A DNA stretch of 64,000 nucleotides from Flavobacterium petrolei (GCF_003314435.2 NZ_QNVY02000003.1:186001-250000), one strand, 5' to 3'. Counted from the stretch's first letter, positions 9,318-19,857 are shown. Notes: generated from the sequence alone by a model not told the origin. Numbers and translations are program-made.

Positions 9318-10859
9318 CTACAAAGGAATATTTCCGTGTTTTCTATTAGGAGTAATGCTCTCTTTATTTTCGAGCATACTAAACGCTTTTATCAATTTGC
9401 GTCGGGTGTCTTGCGGTAAGATTACCTCATCTACAAAACCACGTTGTGCTGCAGTGTACGGATTCGCAAACAAATCAGCATATTCCGCTTCCTTTTCTAA
9501 GAGTTTTGCTTCATGATCTTCGGCTTCGCTAATTTCTTTTTTAAAGATAATTTCTGAGGCACCTTTGGCTCCCATCACTGCAATTTCGGCAGTTGGCCAC
9601 GCAAAATTCATGTCGGCACCAATGTGTTTCGAGTTCATTACATCATACGCACCACCATAAGCTTTACGCGTAATTACAGTTACTCTCGGAACTGTTGCTT
9701 CGCTTAAAGCATATAACAATTTTGCACCGTGAACGATAATCCCATTCCACTCTTGATCGGTTCCCGGCAAAAATCCCGGTACATCCACCAAAACTAATAA
9801 CGGAATATTAAAACAATCGCAAAAACGGGTAAATCTTGCCGCTTTTTTCGAACTGTTCACATCCAGACATCCAGCTAAAATCATCGGTTGGTTGGCTATA
9901 ATTCCAATGCTTTTTCCTCCCAATCGAGCAAAACCCACAAGGATATTTTCGGCATAATTTTTATGAATTTCATAAAAGGAATCCTCGTCAATAATTCCAC
10001 CAATCACCTCATGCATATCATAAGGTTTGTTGGGATTATCAGGAATAATAGTCGCTAATTTGGTACGAACTTCGTCATTCAGTTCATAAGGTAAATTATG
10101 TGCTTTTTCTTTGTTACTCTGTGGCAAATAGCTCAACAAGCGTTTCAAATCTTCCAGACACTCCACATCATTGGTAGAAGTAATATGCGCCACACCCGAT
10201 TTAGTGGAATGCGAACTTGCACCACCCAATTCCTCCGAAGTCACGGTTTCATTGGTTACGGTTTTCACCACATTCGGACCCGTAACGAACATATAACTGG
10301 TATCTTCAACCATCATGGTAAAATCAGTCATGGCTGGAGAATACACGGCACCACCGGCACAGGGTCCCATAACAGCAGAGATTTGCGGAATCACACCGCT
10401 GGCTTGTACGTTTCTGTAAAAAATATCAGCATAACCACCCAAAGAACGAACACCTTCCTGAATACGTGCTCCACCAGAATCATTCAGTCCAATCATGGGC
10501 GCTCCCATTTTGACCGCCATATCCATAACTTTACAGATTTTCTCAGCATGAGTTTCGGATAACGAACCACCAAAAACCGTAAAATCCTGAGCGAAAATAT
10601 AAACCAATCTACCATTTATGGTTCCGTATCCGGTAATGACTCCATCCCCGTAATACAGTTCTTTTTCCATTCCAAAATCAGATGTTCGGTGCGTCACCAA
10701 CATCCCTATTTCTTCAAAAGAACCTTCGTCCATCAAATAATTGACACGTTCTCTTGCCGTCAGTTTTTTATTCGAATGTTGTTTTGCTATTCTGTTTTTA
10801 CCTCCACCTAAATGAGCTTCGGCAATTTTATGATTTAATGTATCAATTTTGTCTTTCAT
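9318..10859 (-). CDS. Acyl-CoA carboxylase, carboxyltransferase subunit (propionyl-CoA carboxylase beta type)
   Basis: Transfers the carboxyl group from biotin to an acyl-CoA, most likely propionyl-CoA to give methylmalonyl-CoA. The 513-aa protein has the two crotonase-like carboxyltransferase halves in one chain. [12 protein letters not shown], the oxyanion-hole region [12 protein letters not shown], and [14 protein letters not shown] with [10 protein letters not shown] are characteristic of the PccB/MmdA family. It is the last gene of a minus-strand operon with the biotin carboxylase (52-bp gap) and the biotin carrier protein. MmdA, the Na+-pumping decarboxylase subunit, has the same fold, but the neighbouring biotin carboxylase favours an ATP-driven carboxylase. 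Confidence 0.9.
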   Translation of the reverse strand: MKDKIDTLNHKIAEAHLGGGKNRIAKQHSNKKLTARERVNYLMDEGSFEEIGMLVTHRTSDFGMEKELYYGDGVITGYGTINGRLVYIFAQDFTVFGGSLSETHAEKICKVMDMAVKMGAPMIGLNDSGGARIQEGVRSLGGYADIFYRNVQASGVIPQISAVMGPCAGGAVYSPAMTDFTMMVEDTSYMFVTGPNVVKTVTNETVTSEELGGASSHSTKSGVAHITSTNDVECLEDLKRLLSYLPQSNKEKAHNLPYELNDEVRTKLATIIPDNPNKPYDMHEVIGGIIDEDSFYEIHKNYAENILVGFARLGGKSIGIIANQPMILAGCLDVNSSKKAARFTRFCDCFNIPLLVLVDVPGFLPGTDQEWNGIIVHGAKLLYALSEATVPRVTVITRKAYGGAYDVMNSKHIGADMNFAWPTAEIAVMGAKGASEIIFKKEISEAEDHEAKLLEKEAEYADLFANPYTAAQRGFVDEVILPQDTRRKLIKAFSMLENKESITPNRKHGNIPL

Positions 10860-10911
10860 ACTATTCTTTTTTTAACCGCTAATCCGCTAATTTTTTTTTT
10901 AAAATCATTGT

Positions 10912-12351
10912 TTAATTTAGTAAGCGTACGATTTTTTGATCTTCAAAATATTGTTTCAAAGCGACCTTCGCAGCGATTTCGGCTTCTTGCGCTATTTGAT
11001 TTTTTAACATTGCGGCACTGTAGTAATTCTTTACAAAATGCGTGTCAAATTTTCCGGAACGAAACGCCTCATGTTCAAAAACAAATTTCCCAAAAGGCAA
11101 TGTTGTCTGCACGCCTTCCACATGATAATCTTCAATGGCCTTAATCATAATTTGAATCGCTTCCTCGCGAGTTTCTCCATATGTGATTAATTTGGCCAAC
11201 ATTGGATCATAATAAATAGGAATATCCATACCTTGCTCAAAACCGTTATCCACACGAATTCCTTCGCCAACAGGCAATTGATAGACATCCAAATGACCCA
11301 CACTAGGCAAGAAATCATTCATAGGATCTTCGGCATACACACGCAATTCCATCGCGTGTCCTTTTATTTTCAAGTCTTCTTGTTTAATTGCTAATTCTTC
11401 ACCTCTGGCCACTCTGATTTGGAGTTCGACCAAATCGGTACCGGTAATCCATTCCGTAACTGGATGTTCCACCTGCAAACGCGTATTCATTTCTAAGAAG
11501 TAGAAATTGTTATTTTCGTCCAATAAAAACTCTACAGTTCCAGCTCCTAAATAATCACAGGATTTAGCTACTAAAACGGCTGCTTCACCCATTTTTTTGC
11601 GTAATTCTGGTGTTAAAACCGAAGAAGGTGCTTCTTCTATTACTTTTTGATGACGACGCTGGATGCTGCATTCTCTTTCGAATAAATACAGTACATTACC
11701 GTGACTGTCTGCCATAACTTGGATTTCGATATGTCTTGGTGAACCCACATATTTTTCGATAAAAACGGAACCATCTCCGAAAGCAGCAATCGCTTCACTA
11801 ATAGCGCGATCCATTTGAGATTCAAAATCAGCTTCGCTTTCTACCACACGCATTCCTTTTCCTCCACCACCTGCTGAAGCTTTAATCAGTATTGGAAAAC
11901 CAACTTCCTTGGCAATGACTTTTGCTTTTTCAACATCCGTAATGGCTTCATCAAAACCGGGAACCATTGGAATATTGTATTGCTTAACGGCATCTTTCGC
12001 CGCTAATTTACTTCCCATGATTTTTATCGCTTTTGACTTTGGACCAATAAAAATGATGTTGTTTTTTTCGGCTTCTTCAGCAAAATCTGCATTTTCACTC
12101 AGGAAACCATAACCGGGATGAATAGCATCCACGTTTAAAGATTTAGCAACCTCTATGATTTTACTTCCTAACAAATACGATTGACTCGAAGGGGCGCCTC
12201 CAATCCAAACGGCTTCATCTGCAAATTTTACGTGCGGTGCATTTCTGTCGGCAGTTGAATACACTGCTACGGTTTTTATGCCCATTTTTTGTGCGGTTTT
12301 CATCACCCTGATAGCGATTTCCCCTCTATTGGCAACTAGTATTTTTTTCAT
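10912..12351 (-). CDS. accC: Biotin carboxylase subunit of acyl-CoA carboxylase
   Basis: Carboxylates protein-bound biotin with ATP and bicarbonate. The 479-aa protein begins with the biotin-carboxylase N domain (KKILVANRGEIAIRV, then HPGYGFLSENADFAE). The ATP-grasp domain follows, with the glycine-rich loop KASAGGGGKGMR and FLEMNTRLQVEHPVTE holding metal and active-site residues. The C domain ends near 450, and about 30 further residues form a tail. It lies between the carrier-protein gene (105-bp gap) and the carboxyltransferase gene (52-bp gap). The symbol accC is used for the family; the partner gene suggests propionyl-CoA rather than acetyl-CoA as substrate. Confidence 0.92.
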   Translation of the reverse strand: MKKILVANRGEIAIRVMKTAQKMGIKTVAVYSTADRNAPHVKFADEAVWIGGAPSSQSYLLGSKIIEVAKSLNVDAIHPGYGFLSENADFAEEAEKNNIIFIGPKSKAIKIMGSKLAAKDAVKQYNIPMVPGFDEAITDVEKAKVIAKEVGFPILIKASAGGGGKGMRVVESEADFESQMDRAISEAIAAFGDGSVFIEKYVGSPRHIEIQVMADSHGNVLYLFERECSIQRRHQKVIEEAPSSVLTPELRKKMGEAAVLVAKSCDYLGAGTVEFLLDENNNFYFLEMNTRLQVEHPVTEWITGTDLVELQIRVARGEELAIKQEDLKIKGHAMELRVYAEDPMNDFLPSVGHLDVYQLPVGEGIRVDNGFEQGMDIPIYYDPMLAKLITYGETREEAIQIMIKAIEDYHVEGVQTTLPFGKFVFEHEAFRSGKFDTHFVKNYYSAAMLKNQIAQEAEIAAKVALKQYFEDQKIVRLLN

Positions 12352-12456
12352 ATTTTAAATAGATAAAAGAAGTGAGACCGCTTCGCTAATAGAATCAAGA
12401 TAAATTATATCTAACTATTTTCTTGGTTCTTTCTTCTTACTTCTTACTTTTTCTCG
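12352..12456 (-). other. Operon gap with GTAAGAAGTAAGAAG tract
   Basis: The 105 bp between the carrier-protein and biotin-carboxylase genes contain a purine-rich tract (GAAAAAGTAAGAAG, TAAGAAGAAAGAACC) read on the minus strand. No hairpin with a T tail is seen, so co-transcription remains likely. Confidence 0.4.
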
Positions 12457-12942
12457 TTACTCGAATTCAATTAACAACTGTCCTTTATCAACAGCATCTC
12501 CCATCGCAACCGAAATCGATTTGATAATACCATCGCGCGGAGAAAGGAAACTATTTTCCATTTTCATCGCTCCCAGAATAATTAAATTATCGTTTTCTTT
12601 TACCTCCTGCCCCACCACAACACTGATTTCCAGAATCAATCCGGGCATAGGTGCTTTGATAAAATTGACTTGTTTGGCAAGTCCTGTTTCGAATCCCATT
12701 TCTTTGATTAAAATATCCAAAGGATTTGAAATAGCAACGGTATACGTGTTGTTGTTTACCTTGACGGTGTAGTTTTTTTGAAGAAAATCAGAAGCGATGA
12801 TTTCCGCTTGAAAAGGAGTGTTTTCGTGTAAAACATGGAATTTATTCGTTTCCACACGCACTGCATCCAGTTGTGAAACACTTTCCTTTTCCAAATCAAA
12901 ATGAAAAGTGTCGTTTACATTAACTTTATAACCAATACTCAT
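12457..12942 (-). CDS. Biotin carboxyl carrier protein of acyl-CoA carboxylase
   Basis: A 161-aa carrier that shuttles the carboxyl group between the other two subunits. The C-terminal biotinyl domain begins at APMPGLI (about 97) and carries the biotinylation motif GAMKMEN with Lys127; it closes with DGIIKSI, DAVDKGQ and LLIEFE. The N-terminal 90 residues are a small beta-rich domain (YTVKVNNNTYTVAISNP) seen in carrier subunits of propionyl-CoA carboxylase and decarboxylases. It is the first gene of the minus-strand operon. Confidence 0.88.
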   Translation of the reverse strand: MSIGYKVNVNDTFHFDLEKESVSQLDAVRVETNKFHVLHENTPFQAEIIASDFLQKNYTVKVNNNTYTVAISNPLDILIKEMGFETGLAKQVNFIKAPMPGLILEISVVVGQEVKENDNLIILGAMKMENSFLSPRDGIIKSISVAMGDAVDKGQLLIEFE

Positions 12943-13042
12943 TTGTTTCTATTTTAGAATCGTAAAAATAAGTAAAAGAAAACGTTTTCGTAAACCTAAA
13001 ATTAAATTTTATGCTAAATAGATATAGTTATATGAAATAAAT

Positions 13043-15247
13043 TTATAAGACTAATAATCCAAACTCTCTAAGACTTTTAATAGGTTTTGAGTACCAAAAT
13101 AATTCAAAGTCTTCTAAATGCGATTCAAAATCAGCTTTAACTTCCTGAAAAGTGGAGATTTTAGCGTTAGAAACGGAGATTTTCAAAAGCATTTCTACCA
13201 ACCATTCTCCTTCATTTTTATTAGTTTGAATATTGAAACTTTCTCTTTTATCATGAAAAGTCAAAGTCATCATCTCCCAGGAATTTCCTTTTTTGGATTT
13301 CGTGAAATGTTCCACAAATGGTTTTCCACCTAACCAAACGATTTTGGCTGTAGGCTTGATGTTGAAATCCTCGTCTTCTTGTAAAGCGTCAAAAATAAAA
13401 TCAGGTGAAATTTTAGTCTTTGGAATTTTAAATTCGAACCAATCCTGCAGTTCATAATCAAAACATATTCCGTGCATGAAATTGAACAAGGATTTCTTGA
13501 GTCCAAAACTGAATTTATCATGATCGATTCCTGTTGAGTCGGTATAATTAATATCGTTATTAGCAAAAGTTCCAATTGCTTCGGTTTCTTTTATCACACC
13601 AAATCTCTCTGGATACAAGCCTACTGGACTGTGCGCAGTCATCGCAAACTGATGCCAAAATCCGGATTGCAAAACGCCTACCTCAAATAATTGACGCACC
13701 ATTTCGAGACTGTCTATCGTTTCCTGAATGGTTTGTGTAGGATAACCGTACATCAAATACGCATGAATCATTACGCCTGCTTCGGTAAAATTTCGAGTAA
13801 CTTTTGCAACTTGTTCCACTGTTACGCCTTTGTCAATTAGTTTCAATAAGCGATCCGAAGCCACTTCCAGTCCACCAGAAACGGCGATACAACCGGAAGC
13901 TTTTAGAAGCAAACACAAATCTTTTGTAAAACTTTTTTCGAATCGAATGTTCGTCCACCAAGTAACCGCTAATTTCCTTCGAAGGATTTCGAGAGCTAGA
14001 GCGCGCATCAAAGCCGGAGGTGCCGCTTCATCTACAAAATGAAATCCATTCTCGCCTGTTTTGGCAATCATTTCTTCCATTCGATCACACAATAAATTGG
14101 CAGCAACGGGTTCATACAATTTAATATAATCTAATGAAATATCACAAAATGTACATTTACCCCAATAGCAACCGTGCGCCATGGTGAGTTTGTTCCAGCG
14201 GCCATCACTCCACATTCGGTGCATAGGATTCACAATTTCGATAACCGAAATGTATTTATCCAAAAGCAAATCCGAATAATCGGGAGTTCCCACTTGCGAT
14301 TGTTTATAATCGTGTTTTACGGAATTATTTTTATAAACTACTTCCGTGCCTTCCAGCAGAAAAGTTCGTTTATAGGAATTATAATCTTTATTTTCAATAT
14401 TGGAAATTAATTCTTCAATTGGCATTTCGCCATCATCCAACGTAATAAAATCGAAAAACTCAAAAACGCGAGCATCCGAAAGCGAACGCAATTCGGTATT
14501 TGGAAAACCACCTCCCATTGAAATCTTAATGCTCGGATAATACTTTTTGACCCATTGCGCAGAACGAAAAGCAGAATATAAATTCCCCGGAAACGGAACT
14601 GAAATCAAAAATAATGTAGGTTGAATGGTTTCGATTCGTTCTTTTAAAATAGAAAGAAGAATGGTATCAATATACGTTGGCTCTTGTTGTAAGGCTTCGT
14701 ACAATTCGTCAAAAGAATTAGCACTTCGTCCCAAACGTTCTGCATAGCGGCTAAAACCAAAATTAGAATCGACACATTCCACAATAAAATCAGAAATATC
14801 TTCGAGATACAAAGTCGCTAAATGCTTCGCTTTATCCTGTGTTCCCATAGTTCCAAAAGCCCAATCCAATTCTTCCAATTGTGCAAACCGAGACGCTTCC
14901 GGCAAGAAATATTCCTGACAAATTTGAAGCGCTAATGTTGGGTTTTTCCCTTGAAGGAAAGCAATAACAGGATCTATAGTTTTAAGGTATTCATCTTGCA
15001 AGGCGAGAATCCTCTTGGAATTATCTGAAATGGTATGATTTGGAACTTTAAACTTTAAACCTCCAACTTCAAACAAATTTTGCAAACCTTCTTTCGAAAA
15101 CAATTTCAAAATCACTTCGATTCCCAAATCTGCTTGAACAGACTCAATGTTTTTGGTATTCAGAAACCCTTTGATATATGCAGTTGCAGGATACGGTGTA
15201 TTCAGTTGGGTAAAAGGCGGCGTGATTACAAATAATTTGGTTTTCAA
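13043..15247 (-). CDS. B12-binding domain radical SAM protein
   Basis: A 734-aa radical SAM enzyme with an N-terminal cobalamin-binding-like Rossmann region (VITPPFTQLNTPYPA at the start; SVPFPGNLYSAF and SMGGGFPNTELR further in). The usual DxHxxG cobalamin-ligand motif is not visible. The cluster motif HGCYWGKCTFCD binds the 4Fe-4S cluster. Its first two Cys are separated by four residues (Cx4Cx2C) instead of the canonical three; I checked this on the nucleotides near 14150-14170. HFVDEAAPP, AVSGGLEVASDRLL and YLMYGYPTQT are the following SAM-barrel segments. The substrate is unknown. It stands alone, 100 bp upstream of the carboxylase operon on the same strand. Confidence 0.82.
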   Translation of the reverse strand: MKTKLFVITPPFTQLNTPYPATAYIKGFLNTKNIESVQADLGIEVILKLFSKEGLQNLFEVGGLKFKVPNHTISDNSKRILALQDEYLKTIDPVIAFLQGKNPTLALQICQEYFLPEASRFAQLEELDWAFGTMGTQDKAKHLATLYLEDISDFIVECVDSNFGFSRYAERLGRSANSFDELYEALQQEPTYIDTILLSILKERIETIQPTLFLISVPFPGNLYSAFRSAQWVKKYYPSIKISMGGGFPNTELRSLSDARVFEFFDFITLDDGEMPIEELISNIENKDYNSYKRTFLLEGTEVVYKNNSVKHDYKQSQVGTPDYSDLLLDKYISVIEIVNPMHRMWSDGRWNKLTMAHGCYWGKCTFCDISLDYIKLYEPVAANLLCDRMEEMIAKTGENGFHFVDEAAPPALMRALALEILRRKLAVTWWTNIRFEKSFTKDLCLLLKASGCIAVSGGLEVASDRLLKLIDKGVTVEQVAKVTRNFTEAGVMIHAYLMYGYPTQTIQETIDSLEMVRQLFEVGVLQSGFWHQFAMTAHSPVGLYPERFGVIKETEAIGTFANNDINYTDSTGIDHDKFSFGLKKSLFNFMHGICFDYELQDWFEFKIPKTKISPDFIFDALQEDEDFNIKPTAKIVWLGGKPFVEHFTKSKKGNSWEMMTLTFHDKRESFNIQTNKNEGEWLVEMLLKISVSNAKISTFQEVKADFESHLEDFELFWYSKPIKSLREFGLLVL

Positions 15248-15339
15248 AAGAAATAAGTTTGATGCAAAAATAAGGGATAATTCTGTTCTTTTTAGGAAAA
15301 GATTTTTGAGATGCCATTTCTATTTTTAATGTTTGATCG

Positions 15340-15373
15340 TTGGATGGATTGTGTAGATATTTAATTAGATTTG
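15340..15373 (+). promoter_or_regulatory. Promoter of the LRR/T9SS gene
   Basis: TTG at 15340-15342, a 23-bp spacer and TAGATTTG at 15366-15373 match the Bacteroidota form TTG-N17..23-TAnnTTTG. The start codon follows 20 bp after the -7 box. Confidence 0.5.
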
Positions 15374-15393
15374 TCAGGCTATAAATCTTACTT

Positions 15394-18300
15394 ATGAAGC
15401 GAATTTTACTTTTTTTATTTTTCATATTTTCTTCCGCGATTTACTCTCAATACACTTTAATTCCTGATCAAAATTTCGAATGGTTTTTGATTCGTCAAGG
15501 TTATGACAGTGGTCCTTTTGATGGGAAAGTATTAACTTCAAATATAAATACAGTTACTAAATTGGACTTTTACACTGGAGGGCAAAATTTTATTGTTAGC
15601 CTTAAAGGAATAGAAGATTTCACGGAATTAACGGAATTATCTATTACTGATGGCAGCTTGTTTACGAGTTTAGATGTTTCAAAAAATTTAGCTTTAACAA
15701 AATTAATTTGTTCCTCCAATAGATTATCAAGTTTAGATATTTCCAAAAATATTGCTTTAATAGAATTAAACTGTAGCTTCAACAGCATAACTAGTTTAGA
15801 TATTACAAAAAATACGAAACTAAAATACTTATCGGCTTCGAATAACCAATTAAATAGTTTAAACCTAACAAACTGCCCCTTATTAGAAACCATACAATTA
15901 TACAAGAATTCATTAACAGAAATTAATGTCACTAATGCAATTAATTTAAATTTTCTCAGCTGTGGTGAGAATCAATTGACAAATTTAGACGTTACAAAAA
16001 ACACTATGCTTTCTATTTTTTCCTGCGGGACAAATAAACTTTCAACCTTGGATATTTCGAATAACATACAACTAAAGTCATTTTCGTGCGAATACAATGA
16101 TTTGATGAATTTAGATTTCACCACTAATACTAAACTAGAGTATTTTAGATGTATAAACAACAAATTACTTAATTTAGATTTCTCTCACAACCCTTTACTG
16201 TACGAAATACATTGCTCAAATAATCAATTAACTAACATCAATATTTTTCAAAACACCAACTTATATACATTAATTTGCAACTTTAATAATTTAACTAATT
16301 TAGATACTTCAAAAAATACTGCTTTAAACTTTTTAAATTGTGAATACAACCAAATAACAAGTTTAGATGTTTCAAAAAATAATAACTTAGGACTTCTTAG
16401 ATGTAATAACAACCAACTAACAGTATTAGATTTGAGAAGTTCAGTTAGTTGGACTTGGTGGAATGATTATAATAGCTGGGTAAACAATCCCAACTTAAAG
16501 TGTATAAATGTGCCTGATGCATCCTTTTTTAATTATTTTTGGACTGGACGAAAAGATACAACAGCAAACTACATTGATGATATTCCGCCAAAATTTGAGT
16601 CTGCGAATCAAACAATTTGTTCTAAGCAAAATCCAACAATAAACGATATTACAGTCGATGGATACGGAGTTAAATGGTTCATTTCTGAAAGCAACTTAAT
16701 TGAACTTCCATTAAACACTCTTTTAGTTGAAGGTAAAACTTATTATGCTATGAATACAGCAGGAAATTGCGAAGGTCCACAATCTTCTGTCACAATAAGT
16801 CTAAAAATAACTACTAGACCCATAGCAGTAACTCCGCAAAATTTATGCAAAATAGCAAACCCAACTTTAGCCAATTTAGAAATTTCAGGGAATAATATAA
16901 CTTGGTACGACTCTCTTCTTGGAGGAAATCCTATCCCTATTACAACTTCTTTAATGACAGGTTTTTTATACTATGCATCGCAAAGTTCAAATGGTTGCGA
17001 AAGTGAAAGAGTACCTGTATTTGTCAATCTTTTAAATATTGTAAAACCTTCAAATTTTCCCCCACAAACCTTCTGTATCCAACAAAACGCGACTTTAAGC
17101 GAGATTTCAATTACGGGTCAAAATATAAAATGGTATGATGCTTTAACAAATGGAACTCTTTTATCAAACACAACTCCACTTGAAAACGGAATCACTTATT
17201 ACGCCTCACAAACTATTAATGGCTGCGAAAGCGAAAGAATTCCTGTCTTAATAAATATTCAAAATACACCTGCACCAACAGGAAACACAAATCAAACGTT
17301 TTGTTCCAGTCAAAATCCAACTCTAGAAACTATTGTAATTTCAGGTAATCAGATAAAATGGTATACTTCAGCCGGAATTCTTTTGTCCAATTCAACTTCT
17401 TTGCAAGACGGCGTGACTTATTATGCTTCGCAAACAGAAAACAATTGCGAAAGCTCTAATAAATTAGCTGTTACTATTTCGCTAATAAACACTTTACCCG
17501 CAAATAATTATGCTGAATTATTTTGTGATGATTTGAATGACAGTTCCGAGAAATTGAATTTATCAGATTATGATTCTAAATTAATTTTAAATACTTCAGG
17601 ATATAGTTTTTCTTATTATTCGACTTTTTTAGGTGCAGAAAATCAATTGATAAGTAATCAAATCAATAATTTTTCAAATTATACCTTAGCTTTGGGCGAC
17701 AACAAAATCTACGTTCGTATCAAATCAAATACACCATGCTACGCTATAGTTGAATTAAAACTAACCCTTTTATCAAAACCAAAAATAACAATTCCAGATG
17801 TTGTTCCCATTTGTGAAAACAATACAATCACGATTAATGCCGGTTCAGGTTTCGATTCTTATTTATGGTCAAACGGGGCAACAACATCTTCGATACTTGT
17901 TACAAATCCAGGAAATTATTCCGTTACAGCTACTAATAACTACAGCCCTATATCTTGCTCGAGTACAAAGAATTTTGAAGTACGAAAATCAAATATTGCC
18001 GACATTACTTCGATAGATACACAGGACTGGACCGATAATCAAAACACAATAAGTATTTTTGTAACCGGTGCAGGCGATTTTGAATATTCAATTGATGGTA
18101 CTCATTTTCAGGACAGCAATCAATTTTATGCATTATATAGTGGTGCTTATACAATACATGTCAGAGACAAAAATGGTTGCGGCACCGCTACAGATGAAGT
18201 CTTTTTATTAATGTACCCAAAATACTTCACACCAAACGGTGACGGTTTCAACGACACTTGGAATATTAAATTTTTAGACTTGGAAACCAACTTGTCGATA

Positions 18301-18462
18301 AAAATATTTGACCGTTACGGAAAATTAATCAAAGAATTAATCCAAAATAACGATTGGAGCGGAACCATGAATGGAAATGAACTTCCATCAGATGATTATT
18401 GGTTTATCGCAACCAGAGCAGATGGAAATGAATACAAAGGACATTTTAGTTTAAAACGATAA
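15394..18462 (+). CDS. Secreted leucine-rich-repeat protein with T9SS type B (CHU_C) sorting domain
   Basis: A 1022-aa cell-surface or secreted protein. Residues 1-18 form a Sec signal peptide. From about 60 to 350 there are about a dozen LRRs of 21 residues with the pattern LDVSKNTALxxLxCSxNxL, the Bacteroidota type. The middle (about 400-690) has four or five repeated Ig-like modules of about 75 residues, each with a Cys near the start (QTICSKQNPT, QTFCIQQNAT, QTFCSSQNPT), a central WYD/WYT strand and GxTYYASQT. The C-terminal 90 residues (KYFTPNGDGFNDTW, IKIFDRYGKLIKEL, LPSDDYWF, GHFSLKR) are the gliding-associated CHU_C domain that routes cargo through the type IX system. Likely role is adhesion or surface binding. 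Confidence 0.92.
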   Translation: MKRILLFLFFIFSSAIYSQYTLIPDQNFEWFLIRQGYDSGPFDGKVLTSNINTVTKLDFYTGGQNFIVSLKGIEDFTELTELSITDGSLFTSLDVSKNLALTKLICSSNRLSSLDISKNIALIELNCSFNSITSLDITKNTKLKYLSASNNQLNSLNLTNCPLLETIQLYKNSLTEINVTNAINLNFLSCGENQLTNLDVTKNTMLSIFSCGTNKLSTLDISNNIQLKSFSCEYNDLMNLDFTTNTKLEYFRCINNKLLNLDFSHNPLLYEIHCSNNQLTNINIFQNTNLYTLICNFNNLTNLDTSKNTALNFLNCEYNQITSLDVSKNNNLGLLRCNNNQLTVLDLRSSVSWTWWNDYNSWVNNPNLKCINVPDASFFNYFWTGRKDTTANYIDDIPPKFESANQTICSKQNPTINDITVDGYGVKWFISESNLIELPLNTLLVEGKTYYAMNTAGNCEGPQSSVTISLKITTRPIAVTPQNLCKIANPTLANLEISGNNITWYDSLLGGNPIPITTSLMTGFLYYASQSSNGCESERVPVFVNLLNIVKPSNFPPQTFCIQQNATLSEISITGQNIKWYDALTNGTLLSNTTPLENGITYYASQTINGCESERIPVLINIQNTPAPTGNTNQTFCSSQNPTLETIVISGNQIKWYTSAGILLSNSTSLQDGVTYYASQTENNCESSNKLAVTISLINTLPANNYAELFCDDLNDSSEKLNLSDYDSKLILNTSGYSFSYYSTFLGAENQLISNQINNFSNYTLALGDNKIYVRIKSNTPCYAIVELKLTLLSKPKITIPDVVPICENNTITINAGSGFDSYLWSNGATTSSILVTNPGNYSVTATNNYSPISCSSTKNFEVRKSNIADITSIDTQDWTDNQNTISIFVTGAGDFEYSIDGTHFQDSNQFYALYSGAYTIHVRDKNGCGTATDEVFLLMYPKYFTPNGDGFNDTWNIKFLDLETNLSIKIFDRYGKLIKELIQNNDWSGTMNGNELPSDDYWFIATRADGNEYKGHFSLKR

Positions 18463-18469
18463 CAAATTA

Positions 18470-19753
18470 TCAAAATTTATGTTCTTTTTTGCTGACCATC
18501 AACAATGAAAATAAAGAAATACAAGCCGCTATGGTCAAATAAAACCCAACATAAGTCAAACTATACTGAGTTGCTAACCATATCGCAATCATAGGAGCAA
18601 AAGCAGCTCCAATAATTCCTGCCAAATTAAATGCCAAAGAAGTTCCTGAATAACGAACCGTTGTAGGAAACAATTCCGATAAAAAAGTCCCCAAAGGACC
18701 ATAAGTAAATCCCATCAAAGCCATTCCAACACATAAAAATAAAGTCACAAGAACTGAACTGCCGGAATTCATGAAAAAAGAAAATGCAAAACCAAAAATA
18801 GCAATCGCGATTGTGGCGTAAATAAGCATTTTTCTTCTGCCGATACGATCCGCAATTAAAGCTGAAACAGGAATGAAAAGTGCAAAAAACAGTACCGAAA
18901 ACAATTGCATCAATAGAAAATCTCTTTTGGAATAACCCAAATCAGAAGTTGCCCAGCTAAGTGTAAAAACCGTCATGAGATAAAAAACCAAGAAAGTAGT
19001 AATCGCCGCAAATGTTCCAAAAATCAGTTGATTTTTATAAAATTTTAGTAAAGTAAAAAATGGGATATTAACTTCTTCTTTCTCTTTTTTAGCGTTCTCG
19101 AAAGCAGGAGTTTCGGTGATTTTTAATCGGATATAAAAACCTACGACAACCAATAATGAACTCGCTATAAACGGAATCCTCCATCCATAATCAAGAAAAT
19201 CTTCGGAAGTCATTGTATCGGTCAAAATCAAGAAAGTACCACCCGAAAGCAGCAAACCTATTGGTGCTCCAAGTTGCGGAAACATTCCGTACCAAGCTCG
19301 CTTATTAGATGGAGCATTTTCTATAGCCAGTAATACCGCTCCTCCCCATTCGCCACCTAAACCAACACCTTGACCAAAGCGACACAACATCAATAATAAA
19401 GGAGCTGCAATACCAATGCTGGCATAACTTGGTAAAAAACCAATACAAACTGTTGAAATCCCCATCGTTAATAACGCAATTACTAAGGTGGTTTTACGGC
19501 CAATTTTGTCTCCATAATGACCAAAGACCGCAGAACCTAAAGGTCTGGAAAGAAAAGCTATTGAAAATGTCGCAAGGGACAGTAAAACTGAATTAGTACT
19601 ATCTGTTGAAGGAAAAAACAATTGAGGAAAAACTAAAACTGCAGCATTAGCATAAATATAAAAATCAAAAAATTCTATCGTGGTTCCAATTAAACTGCCA
19701 AAAAGAACATGTTTTAATGAGTTTTCATTCGATTGTTTTAAATTATCTTTCAT
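18470..19753 (-). CDS. MFS transporter of the metabolite:H+ symporter type
   Basis: A 427-aa membrane protein with about 12 helices. The N-terminal half has GSLIGTTIEFFDFYIYANAA and GHYGDKIGRKTTLV (the MFS loop 2-3 signature), then RFGQGVGLGGEWGGA; the second half repeats the loop signature as ADRIGRRKML. This pattern is that of the ProP/ShiA/KgtP metabolite:H+ symporters. The substrate could be an organic acid, shikimate or an osmolyte and cannot be read from sequence. It converges with the LRR gene with only 7 bp between stop codons. Confidence 0.88.
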   Translation of the reverse strand: MKDNLKQSNENSLKHVLFGSLIGTTIEFFDFYIYANAAVLVFPQLFFPSTDSTNSVLLSLATFSIAFLSRPLGSAVFGHYGDKIGRKTTLVIALLTMGISTVCIGFLPSYASIGIAAPLLLMLCRFGQGVGLGGEWGGAVLLAIENAPSNKRAWYGMFPQLGAPIGLLLSGGTFLILTDTMTSEDFLDYGWRIPFIASSLLVVVGFYIRLKITETPAFENAKKEKEEVNIPFFTLLKFYKNQLIFGTFAAITTFLVFYLMTVFTLSWATSDLGYSKRDFLLMQLFSVLFFALFIPVSALIADRIGRRKMLIYATIAIAIFGFAFSFFMNSGSSVLVTLFLCVGMALMGFTYGPLGTFLSELFPTTVRYSGTSLAFNLAGIIGAAFAPMIAIWLATQYSLTYVGFYLTIAACISLFSLLMVSKKEHKF

Positions 19754-19857
19754 ATAATTGTTAATTTTTTTTGATAAAAATGATACTATTTTTCGAAAGT
19801 AACAAATATTATAGTTCCAATTATTATTGGTAAATTAGCAACATATAAAACTTCATT

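Noticed and set aside
10098..10562. Plus-strand frame of 154 residues opposite the carboxyltransferase gene
   Set aside because: It is His/Thr/Arg-rich, has no recognisable fold and lies wholly antisense to a certain enzyme gene. It is a shadow frame.
15660..16440. Possible CRISPR-like array from regular repeats
   Set aside because: The repeats are 63-bp codon units of the LRR domain inside an open reading frame, diverged and without spacers.
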